A DNA stretch of 28,020 bases. Origin: Sergeia podlipaevii (lineage: Eukaryota; Euglenozoa; Kinetoplastea; Trypanosomatida; Trypanosomatidae). Positions 1-7,706 of this stretch are shown here, piece by piece; the stretch's first letter is position 1; each line of letters begins with the position of its first letter. The DNA lies in contig JASANZ010001969.1 in the NCBI GenBank assembly GCA_030849805.1, positions 1 to 28,020 of the forward strand. Reading direction: 5' to 3'. Under the pieces are notes generated by a model. That model was not told where the DNA came from. It made no database searches and saw nothing but the letters and a program-made list of their open reading frames with translations. A program made the position numbers and the translations under genes.

Positions 1-124
1 CATTATTATTATTACTATTATTATTATTATTATTATTTTGCTACGGTTTCGCCGTATTTGTGTATTGAGATATTAGAGTAGAAATTGGAAAGAGAGAAAG
101 AAAAAAAAAAGAAAAGAAGAAGAG
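1..124. other. upstream spacer with (TTA)n and A/G-rich leader
   Basis: The window opens in a TTA/ATT microsatellite (about 2-38). An A/G-rich stretch then runs straight into the start codon of the first gene. The frame of that gene has a stop at 74-76, so the ATG at 125 is the first in-frame start. I see no convincing polypyrimidine tract plus AG here; the true splice acceptor may lie upstream of the window. Confidence 0.6.
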
Positions 125-3100
125 ATGTCGACTGAGAAAACATTTACTACGCGAGAAACTCGTGTGCGCTTTATATTGGAAAACGGGCATCCGCCCTCGC
201 GTGGCGCGCGCAGCGTTAGTCCAGCCTCAAGAGGTGTCACCCGGACTCCTCCAAGAAGGCACGACGGTCCTCCGCGGTACGTACGTGAGCTTCGCAATAG
301 TCTTTGTGCATCTTCAACCGCCGTCGGGGAGGATGGCACTGGTAGTTGTGGTGATGGAGCTGCTGCTGTGGTGGACAAGAAGCGCACGAGCAGGCACGCA
401 AGTCGTGGAAGCAGCAGCAGCGCAGCAGCGGCTACTGTCGCCGCCTCTACCATCGCATCAACACCGCGAGCGCGCGGGGAGGAGAAGTCGCAGAAGAAAC
501 GAAGGGGGAAGTCGAAGAGCTACAGGAGCAGCCGGAGCCACACTAGCAAAACCAGCGCGAGCAACGATGATAATGAACTTGACGGAGGGGTGAAGGAGAA
601 GCGCACTGGCAGAAATGAAACACACTCAAAGAACAAGAAGAGCCGGCACAGGAGTGGCGAAGATGGCGTCAACTCGGAGCACATCCCTCTTGAAAAGACA
701 AAAGAAAAAGTTCCTCCAGGCATCGCGCCGACCTTTTCGGAGTTCTCCTCATCGCCTACGGTGGTGTCCTCCATTGCTTTTGCGGCGGAGGAGGAGACGC
801 CTCGCTCCATGCCCACTGGCGGCGCGCGCCGTGGCTTCTCTTCTTCTTCTCTTCCATGTTACAGCAGCGGCAACAATGGCGCCGATGACGTCGTCATGGT
901 GAGAATGTGTGAGGATGCTGATGCACTGAGGAACGATGACACTGTCTACCTCAATGGAGACGTGAATAGTGCAGTGGTGAAAGGCAAACTCAAGACGGCG
1001 AGGAAGGCATCATCATCATCAGCAGTAGCGGCGGCGTCGTTGTCTTCGTATTCAAATTATACGAACCGAATGTGGGTCAATGGAGAGGAGGAGGATCCCA
1101 GATGGCGCTATGCGGCTCGCACTTCTTCATCAACAGCAGCAGCAGCAGCAGCAGCAGCGAACGGTCTACACTATCGTGAGGGGGCAATGAATCAGCCTCC
1201 TCATTTCTCGCGCAGTACCGTCATCGTAGCACCGGTACCATATGGGCTGGTAGATGATGCTGACGGGGCCTCTTCTTCTTCAGTGACTGGCAGTCGTGAC
1301 GACGAGGACGTATACGACGATGTCGATGCATGGTACGATAGAAGAAGCCATTATGTTGACAAAAAGCGCTCCAGCAATGTCAGCGGAGGCCGCGGGACTA
1401 GTAGTTGTAGTACCAGGCGTGCGCACCGCGAGTACGAAGAGGATGCCGACGAGGTCTATGAGGATGGTAGTCGTGACTACCGCAATCGCCGACGCATCTA
1501 CGTCGATCCTCACGCCAGTCACGGACACCAGCACAGTGATTTTGAAAGCGGCGGCGATCGAAGAGCACGGCTGGTGTTAGCGCCTAATGTGAGCATTGGT
1601 AGTGAGGAAGAGGACGAGGACGAATATCCAGTTGGCGGTGTATATGATCCTCCACACAAAGCATTGAGACCCTCTTCTGTTAGACGGAGCGCGACGATTC
1701 TGCCATCGACGCGCATACCGCATTTGTCGACTCACGGCCCCAGTGGACCCCCCTTAACGGATGCTGCGACGCGGTCTGCCATACCTACGCCAAACCTAGC
1801 AGCAGCGGTGACAGTACCACTACTACCCATCGCCACCTCGCCATCGCATGCTTTTCTCTCTGTAAGCGAACCCACTTTTCTTTCCAATCACGCGGCGCGT
1901 GCCATCGCGAGTGATGCGCAGCCCCCTCACTCTGCGATCTCTCGCTTTTGCAATCGTGACGCTGCCGATAGTGCCGTTGCTGCTGCCTCTGCAACCGCTA
2001 TAGTGATTGTGGTCGGACCCGGTGCGATGAAGCAACGAAGAGCTCAAAGGAAGTCTGTCTCTCCACGCTCCACAAGAGCAGATGAGCTCTTCTTCGCGAT
2101 GCAAGTTCCCCGTCTTTCGGATGAAAGGAATAAACACGCGCCTTGTGCGTGGGGTATCGAGGACAGTGGTGAAGCGATGGGTCGCACCGGTGATAATGTG
2201 GAGGCGGTTCTAACGTCGGTGACAGCGGCGCATGATGCCTGTCTGCTACGCCTCTACGCCCCTACCGCAAAGTTAGGGGAAACTACCATTGCAGACGTGA
2301 AGCACGAGGTGGCGTTTCAGCTGGGTATTGCTGTGGAGACGCTGGGCGTGCGCTGTGACGGGATTAACTTGATGGATCCGCTTCCACTTTCTTTGCTACA
2401 GCTCCATCACAGCGATGCGTCCGTGGGCGATTGTGGCGGTTGCAGTAACGGTAGAGTCGACCCCCCGATTCTATATGTGGACTGTGTAACCACCGGTGCG
2501 GAAGCATCGGCAGCGGATGAGTGTACTCAGTGGCTGCCTAGTAGGAAAGGGGATGGTAGCAGTGGCGGTGCTAGGGACAACTACCATCGTCGTTCTCGGC
2601 AACGCCTGCTTACTTCACCACAGAGGGAGCAGCGGACGAGTCGTCCTGCGATCGTGGTGGAGGCGACAGAAGAAAAAGAGAAGGTTGCGACTACGCGCTT
2701 GCTTTTTTCCGCATCTCCCGATGTACCTGCGGATCAGGTGACTGGTCAGAGTTTTGAAGGCAGTGCAGAGGCAACGTTAACGCATCACAAACAGCAGAAG
2801 CAGCGGCAACCGCGCTATATGGTGGGGGACAGCGATGAACTGCTGAGTCCTGAGGCGGTGGCAGCTCATATTGACCGACTGCGCGCGTTGATCAACAGCA
2901 GTACGGCGCAGCTTACCGATGATGATGGTGGCGGACGTGGCCTTTCACGATCCCAGCAGCAACAGTTCTCGTGGATTTCTTCTTCTGTCCTCGAGCGTGC
3001 ATCGAGAGAAGAAAATGCAAGAATGGAACTTTGTAAGTCACAGCAGCAGAACGTGAGTTTTTTGACCTTTGAGCAAAGGGCATGGACAGACGCGCTTCTC

Positions 3101-3379
3101 GGAAATGCTATGACCCCATACTCCGCCACCGGAGGACCCAAGCACGCGGAGAGGCAAGCGACTTTGATTCCTGCGAAGAAGCAGAAGAAGGGCTCCGACT
3201 GCGTTGCTGAAGCCCCTGATCGAGGTCGAAGCAACAGTAGCGGTGGTAGTATGCGGCACGACACTGATAATTGTTGTGCTTCTGTCGCAGTGCGTATGAT
3301 AACAATTGGGGAAGATAGCGAGGAGGAAGAAAAAGAGGAGAGGAAATGGACAATGGGGACGGCGATGGCATCGTCGTGA
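125..3379 (+). CDS. large low-complexity protein with a ubiquitin-like segment, function unknown
   Basis: This 1084-residue protein is not one I recognise as a whole. The first ~160 residues are very basic (Arg/Lys/Ser-rich), and Ser and Ala runs coded by CAG/AGC/TCA triplets recur up to about residue 700. Residues about 706-785 look ordered: an LLRLYAP strand, a TTIADVKHEVAFQLGI helix-like stretch, LGVRCDGI, then ILYVDCV. This order resembles a ubiquitin-like fold (ubiquitin has TIxxVKxxIxxxxGIPxxxQ, then a hydrophobic end strand), but with a long Ser/Gly/Asp insertion before the last strand. The C-terminus is acidic (EDSEEEEKEE). The ATG at 125 is the first after an in-frame stop at 74-76. 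Coding-like sequence continues past the TGA in other frames, so the annotated C-terminus may not be the real one. Coding status is well supported by length and composition; the ubiquitin-like idea is only inference. Confidence 0.85.
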   Translation: MSTEKTFTTRETRVRFILENGHPPSRGARSVSPASRGVTRTPPRRHDGPPRYVRELRNSLCASSTAVGEDGTGSCGDGAAAVVDKKRTSRHASRGSSSSAAAATVAASTIASTPRARGEEKSQKKRRGKSKSYRSSRSHTSKTSASNDDNELDGGVKEKRTGRNETHSKNKKSRHRSGEDGVNSEHIPLEKTKEKVPPGIAPTFSEFSSSPTVVSSIAFAAEEETPRSMPTGGARRGFSSSSLPCYSSGNNGADDVVMVRMCEDADALRNDDTVYLNGDVNSAVVKGKLKTARKASSSSAVAAASLSSYSNYTNRMWVNGEEEDPRWRYAARTSSSTAAAAAAAANGLHYREGAMNQPPHFSRSTVIVAPVPYGLVDDADGASSSSVTGSRDDEDVYDDVDAWYDRRSHYVDKKRSSNVSGGRGTSSCSTRRAHREYEEDADEVYEDGSRDYRNRRRIYVDPHASHGHQHSDFESGGDRRARLVLAPNVSIGSEEEDEDEYPVGGVYDPPHKALRPSSVRRSATILPSTRIPHLSTHGPSGPPLTDAATRSAIPTPNLAAAVTVPLLPIATSPSHAFLSVSEPTFLSNHAARAIASDAQPPHSAISRFCNRDAADSAVAAASATAIVIVVGPGAMKQRRAQRKSVSPRSTRADELFFAMQVPRLSDERNKHAPCAWGIEDSGEAMGRTGDNVEAVLTSVTAAHDACLLRLYAPTAKLGETTIADVKHEVAFQLGIAVETLGVRCDGINLMDPLPLSLLQLHHSDASVGDCGGCSNGRVDPPILYVDCVTTGAEASAADECTQWLPSRKGDGSSGGARDNYHRRSRQRLLTSPQREQRTSRPAIVVEATEEKEKVATTRLLFSASPDVPADQVTGQSFEGSAEATLTHHKQQKQRQPRYMVGDSDELLSPEAVAAHIDRLRALINSSTAQLTDDDGGGRGLSRSQQQQFSWISSSVLERASREENARMELCKSQQQNVSFLTFEQRAWTDALLGNAMTPYSATGGPKHAERQATLIPAKKQKKGSDCVAEAPDRGRSNSSGGSMRHDTDNCCASVAVRMITIGEDSEEEEKEERKWTMGTAMASS
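1135..1159 (+). repeat. (CAG)n triplet tract encoding poly-Ala
   Basis: A run of nine or so CAG/GCA triplets lies in frame in the first gene and is read as alanines, next to serine codons. It is one of many in-frame triplet tracts in this window. Others occur in the PhzF-like gene (7932-7945), the ankyrin gene (15440-15465, 16556-16570, 17997-18009) and the nitroreductase gene (25020-25073). Confidence 0.8.
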
Positions 3380-3990
3380 CGCTCCACCGGGCGTCCATGC
3401 GTAGAGACGATCGCATTCTCCGCGATCACAACCGAGCAGAAGAAACCACTGCGCTTCCCCGCACGGGGAATACACCTTCTCTGCCAGTAGTAGCACTCTT
3501 GCTGCGCCTGCTCCTGCTTCTTTTTATATTTTTGTCCCAGCCGCTGCATCATAATAGCAGCGATGCTATCTTAGTCTCTTCCACCTCAAAGCAGTCACTA
3601 TTGCCAGTTGACGATGGTGAAGGAAAGCACATGGTCTCTCGAGACCACCGTTGCGACCGCGCGACTTCGTTTCGTTTTCAAGGAACCACACTGGCGATTA
3701 CGACTCCCATTATGCAAGTACGGTTTCTATGAAATCTTCTTTGAGAGGGGGGGGTAGTGGTGGCGGCAGCACAGGTTTCAGTACCTTACCATCACAGAGG
3801 GGTATATGAGCGTGCGGGATACCACTCATAGTCGCAGGGAGGGGGGAGGGGAGGGGAGCTCCACGCTAAGGCTGGAGGGAGAGCTCTAGTGAACAACAAC
3901 AACAGCAGCAGCGGCAGCGACATGGCTATGAGGAGGAGGAGGAGAAAAGACGACGGGGGCGAGGGAAGGTATTCATTGGGAGGGTATTAG
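3380..3990 (+). other. coding-like tail after the first gene, in shifting frames
   Basis: This stretch is markedly less AT-rich than the other spacers and has long open runs in all three forward frames. One frame is open from 3319 to 3732, with an ATG at 3346 overlapping the preceding stop, and includes a strongly hydrophobic segment (VVALLLRLLLLLFIFL). A second frame is open from 3621 to 3809. The frame of the upstream gene itself is open again from about 3569 to 3757 and from 3760 to 3886. G-runs at 3747-3754 and 3841-3857 lie at frame-change points. It could be a frameshifted C-terminal extension of the first gene, a decaying gene, or an overlapping small membrane protein. I cannot choose from sequence alone. 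Confidence 0.5.
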
Positions 3991-5010
3991 AGTCGTGGTT
4001 TTAGCGAGGATTGGATGATGATTCATGAATTGTTCACCACCACCACCATCTTTGTTTTCTTCTAACGTTATTGCTCACGACGACTTTTGTATATGCTATT
4101 TGCAATTTTGCTGATTTAGCTTTGTTATCTTCTTCTTCTCCTCCTCCTCCTCCTCCTCTCCCTTTTTTTTTTTTAGTGGAGCTGCTACATATCTTCGCTT
4201 TGTGCATGGTGGATTTCTTATACCTGTACATCTGTTTGTTTGTTTGTTTGCTTTGATATTTGATAGACTTCTCTCTCCTCTCCTTACGCAACTTTGCTTT
4301 TAGTGGGAGCGGCCAGCCCGACAAAACAAAAAGGGAAAGAAGAAAAATGATATATATAAAGATAGAGAACATGACGCATGCATGTATGTATGAAATGCTA
4401 GTAGGTGAGCCCTATGAATCATAAATGTGTTTTCAATACATATACTTGTATTTTCATATAAATATTTTCTTTTTTTCTCTCTCTCTCTATAATTTGCTCT
4501 TGTTACTTTCTTTTACACTATTTTTTGTTGTCGTTGTTGTTGTTGTTGTTGTTATTCAATCACTCATTGCAGGAACGCTCGAGGGCTACTTTTTTTTTTA
4601 CTGTCGTTAAAAAGGTAGAAGAAGAAGAAGAAATTAGGCAATTACAAAAGAAAAAAAGTGGGATTCAGGCAAAAAAAAGTCCACAAAAAAAATCCTTCTC
4701 GGCAGCACACATACGTGTATATACGAAGTAATTAGCCCCCCCCCCCTCAAAAAAAGAAAAAGGAAAAACAGCATCGTCTTACTCACTTGATACGACGTTC
4801 CAGGTGCGCCATTTGTTTCCTCTTCCTCCTCACACTTTTTTTGTGTTTCTGTTGCTGTTGCTTTTTTTTTTTGCTTCTTATATACATATTTCTGGTGGTG
4901 GTATAACAGTTGAAGAAATCTTTATTACTTGTGCACATATATATATAGTGCATCTATATTTTCAGTAGTAACATTGAGGCACAAAGGGATCTGCCTCTAA
5001 TGCTCCACGT
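3991..5010. other. AT-rich spacer between gene 1 and the sugar transporter
   Basis: From about 4030 the sequence becomes typical spacer: poly-T and poly-A runs, a (CTC)n tract near 4135-4160, TTTG repeats at 4232-4251, a TTG repeat at 4529-4552, and a C-run at 4735-4746. The short frames here are built from homopolymers and are not convincing genes. The 5' UTR of the next gene occupies the last ~100 bases. Confidence 0.6.
4811..4909 (+). promoter_or_regulatory. candidate trans-splice acceptor for the sugar transporter
   Basis: A long T/C-rich tract (about 4811-4877) is followed by the first AG at 4908-4909. This is the polypyrimidine-plus-AG arrangement used for spliced-leader addition in kinetoplastids. 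It would give a 5' UTR of about 100 nt before the ATG at 5011. The exact site is inferred. Confidence 0.5.
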
Positions 5011-6321
5011 ATGTTAGATCAACCTCAATCCAGACCTGGTACCACCTCCATTGCTGTCTTCAACCAAACAACCAACGGCCTATCCCATACCACTTCAGCT
5101 GCAACGACAACCGCGGCGCATGCATTGATGAATGTAGTCAGCAATGTATCACTTGAAGTCGCTACCCCTCCCAAACTGAAGAAGGTCGATGCCACCACCC
5201 TTTCTCATGATTTTGGCGAAGCAAATCGAGGGTCAGATGAGCCTGGTCCAAAAGCCGAGAAGGCCAACCCTCAACGACTATATAGTCTATCAACGGCGAC
5301 GGAGATGAACACCGAAGCCTCAGTGAAGCTCTTCTCAGCTCTTGCCTTTGGTGTTTCATCCATTGCGATTATGCTGATCATGAAGTGTATTCTCACTACT
5401 TATGGCTTTCACTGTTTTCTCACCCTTGGTGCCGTGCAGTACTTGGGAACGATCATTGTCCTCCTCGTACAGCGCAATATCACACACACTGTTCCTAACT
5501 TTCCAATGAAAAACTTTCTCAAGAACATGCTTGTGGCGGTCTTTCCGCTGCCCTTGCTCTTTCTCGCCAACACACTCAGTGGACTTGGTGCTACCAAGGA
5601 TCTTAGTATGCCTACCTTCGTGCTTCTGAGGCGTTTTTCTATCGTTATGACGCTGTTGCTTGAGTGGGTGATCCTCTCGAGGCGGCCGAATCAGCTGGTG
5701 GTGGTCGCGGTGTCGTTCATGGTGCTTGGAGCCCTGATCGCCACCGGATTCGATGTCACTTTAAAGCCGATTGGTGTGATGCTCGTTCTTGTCAATAATC
5801 TTTTTACTTCATTGCAGGGTGTGGTACTACGGAAGAAAATTGACGAGATCTCACACGTGGTCAAGACAGAAGGCATTTTGTTTTATAACAACGTCTTTTC
5901 GTTTGTTGTGGCCGCTGTTTTGATTGCCTGCAACGCAAACGGGGAGTTAGATCGACTACACGCCTTCACGCGCTGGCGATCTCCCGGCTTCATCGTATTG
6001 CTCCTCCTGGCTTCGGTGATGGGCTTCATCTTGAACTACTGTATGTTTATGTGCACGAAGTTGAACTCACCGCTCACCACAGCGATGATTGGAGGCGCAA
6101 AGAACATCATCACGTCGTACATTGGCATGATTTTCAGTGATTACGTCTTCAACCCGTTCTCATTCGCAGGGCTTACCCTCTCTGTGGTAGGGACGGTGAT
6201 TTACAGCAGAGAGGAGTTGAAGAAAATCAGCGTGGCGGAGGCGCGCCGGCTGGAGATGGAGGCCAATGAAGGAATCTTGGAGGAAGAGGAGGAGGAAACG
6301 CTGAAGAGGGGTGATGCATGA
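5011..6321 (+). CDS. nucleotide-sugar transporter, SLC35D-like (drug/metabolite transporter superfamily)
   Basis: This is a 436-residue Golgi/ER-type membrane transporter that would exchange a nucleotide-sugar for the nucleoside monophosphate. Residues 1-105 are a soluble Ser/Thr/Ala-rich leader. About ten hydrophobic helices follow from residue 106 to 410, and the protein ends in a charged tail with an EEEEEE run. Family features visible are the LRRFSIVMTLLLE segment (about 205-218), GVVLRKKIDE after the fifth or sixth helix, VMGFILNYCMFMCTKLNSPLTT, and GAKNIITSYIGM (about 361-372). These match the SLC35D/UST group (UDP-glucuronate, UDP-GlcNAc or UDP-GalNAc carriers). The GALNK motif typical of GDP-mannose carriers such as Leishmania LPG2 is replaced by GGAKN, so a UDP-sugar substrate is more likely. 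The family is near certain; the substrate is inference. The usual length is 320-350, so the N-terminal leader is an addition. Confidence 0.88.
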   Translation: MLDQPQSRPGTTSIAVFNQTTNGLSHTTSAATTTAAHALMNVVSNVSLEVATPPKLKKVDATTLSHDFGEANRGSDEPGPKAEKANPQRLYSLSTATEMNTEASVKLFSALAFGVSSIAIMLIMKCILTTYGFHCFLTLGAVQYLGTIIVLLVQRNITHTVPNFPMKNFLKNMLVAVFPLPLLFLANTLSGLGATKDLSMPTFVLLRRFSIVMTLLLEWVILSRRPNQLVVVAVSFMVLGALIATGFDVTLKPIGVMLVLVNNLFTSLQGVVLRKKIDEISHVVKTEGILFYNNVFSFVVAAVLIACNANGELDRLHAFTRWRSPGFIVLLLLASVMGFILNYCMFMCTKLNSPLTTAMIGGAKNIITSYIGMIFSDYVFNPFSFAGLTLSVVGTVIYSREELKKISVAEARRLEMEANEGILEEEEEETLKRGDA

Positions 6322-7239
6322 AGTGAGAAAAAAGAGCACGATTCCTCTTCTCAACAGATGGAAAAAAGAAAAAGTTAGAGAGAGAAACGTCGCTTGATGA
6401 ATACGCTTGTTTTCGTTTCTCTCTTAAATATTCTTTTTTTTTTTCATTTCTCTTTGCTTCTCGTTGTTGTTGCCGCTGTTGTTTTGCTTTTCTATTATTT
6501 ATCAGACACACAGACGCACACGTTCACAAGCAATTAGTATGTCTGTGTGCATATACATCTGAGATTTTACGTTCTGCCAAAGGCGCATACATTTTAGTTG
6601 GTTAGTTTAGAGGACATGTTGTCGTCTTCTTATTCTATTTATTCTTTGATTATCTCTTGTTGCTGCTTTGGCGTGCACGTGTGTATATGCGTCTACTTAT
6701 AATATTGTCCAGCGGTATACAGACAAGTAATCATGTTCCCTATCCCGTCTCCCTTTTTTTTTTCTATATATCCTTTGTATTTTTATTTGTATTTTTATTT
6801 TTTTTAAAAAAAGAAAGATAATTTTCTTCTTGTTGTTTGCACTTTTGTGAGAATGAATGAAGAAGGAAAAAAGAAAGGACAAGAAAAAAGGAGAGATGAA
6901 AGCCAGGGATATATAGCTTCTCTGAGTCTCAACCGAGCTCTACTACCATTTAAAAAAAAAAAAAAAAAATTGGCTTTCCTTTACTCGCTCTCTCTCTCTC
7001 TTTTTTTGCCTACTTGGAATCTACTACATTTATTTATTGTGTGTGTGGGTTATATCCCTTTTTTTTTTTGCTACTCTGCAGGTGCTGTATCACACTTCCA
7101 TGATTAGCATAAACATTTTTATTATTATTATGTAAGAAAAAGCAGCTATGCTTGAGAAAATGTAGAAGAAAGCGTAAAGCTTGGAAAAAAAAAAAAATGT
7201 CACTTAAACTGAGACTTTACATCCCTTTCCTGCTAATTG
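6322..7239. other. AT-rich spacer after the sugar transporter
   Basis: No credible gene is seen. The stretch holds the presumed 3' UTR of the transporter, with poly-T tracts, T-run/A-run junctions near 6799-6811 and an A17 run at about 6953-6969. A sharp T10 tract followed by CTACTCTGCAG ends at 7081 and could serve as an alternative splice acceptor. The minus-strand retroposon-like signature begins right after this segment. An isolated frame at 6847-7107 is made of Lys/Leu homopolymers and is not supported. Confidence 0.55.
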
Positions 7240-7326
7240 ATGCACAATGCCCCAACTACGATGGGAAGGAGTACATTTCTTTTCGCACCCCCTGATACCA
7301 TGAAGAGGTGGCCGGCATCATCAGGG
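7240..7326 (-). mobile_element. retroposon 5' signature, HDV-like ribozyme (ingi/L1Tc/SIDER type), degenerate
   Basis: On the minus strand, CCCTGAT (7326-7320) pairs perfectly with ATCAGGG (7296-7290), giving a 7-bp P1. Inside it are GCCGGCCACCTC and a TGG that pairs with CCA (P3). GATGCC (7319-7314) can pair with GGCATT (7251-7246) as P2, directly abutting P1. GTGC (7288-7285) can pair with GTAC (7274-7271) as a possible P4. The block GCCGGCCACCTC, then TGGT, then CAGGG, with the same spacing, matches what I recall of the Pr77 signature that starts ingi, L1Tc and SIDER elements of trypanosomatids and folds as an HDV-like ribozyme. The element would run toward lower coordinates; a T-run at about 7059-7069 (A-run on its strand) could be its tail, making it a ~260-bp remnant. 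It lies antisense to the genes. The pairing is seen; the family is from memory. Confidence 0.6.
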
Positions 7327-7706
7327 TGTAGTTCTTGTAGCACTATTGAAATCAAACAAGGTGCGATGCTTATCAGTGCAATGCTTACTTTATTATTATT
7401 ATCAACATGCATATATATATTATATTAATTCTCTTTTTTTCTGTTATTTTTTTGTTTGTTTGTATGGAGATGTAAGCGAAACATATATATATAACGCATT
7501 CTCAGATCTCCGCGCTCTAGACACTTGTAGCATCTACAAAAAAAAAAAGTCCATCCAAAGGAGAAACAGATAGACAAGAAACAAAATCGAAATCTTCACT
7601 CACAAACGAAAAATATATTATTATTATTATTTTATTGTTTTATTTTATTATTTTCATACATTTTAAAAAGAAAAAAAAATAAGGGCACAGAGAGAAAGAG
7701 AGTATC
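7327..7706. other. spacer and 5' UTR of the PhzF-like gene
   Basis: AT-rich sequence with ATATAT tracts (7411-7421, 7483-7492), an A10 run near 7539-7548 and TTA repeats at 7617-7660. No supported gene. A candidate splice acceptor lies at 7468-7469. Confidence 0.5.
7431..7469 (+). promoter_or_regulatory. candidate trans-splice acceptor for the PhzF-like gene
   Basis: A T-rich tract (7431-7463) with few purines is followed by the first AG at 7468-7469. It would leave a long 5' UTR of about 240 nt. A second candidate is the T-run plus CTGCAG ending at 7081. Confidence 0.35.

Noticed and set aside
2866..3552. 228-codon minus-strand open frame opposite the end of gene 1
   Set aside because: It is mostly antisense to a well-supported frame, is rich in Ser/Cys/Leu from reading repeats backwards, and has no domain. 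Genes in the array are otherwise all on the + strand.
4034..4731. Small frames in the spacer before the sugar transporter
   Set aside because: They translate poly-T, CTC, TTG and poly-A tracts into Phe/Leu/Ser/Lys runs; not gene-like.
7237..7428. 63-codon plus-strand frame over the retroposon-like signature
   Set aside because: Its composition is explained by the minus-strand structured element and flanking AT repeats; no protein motif.
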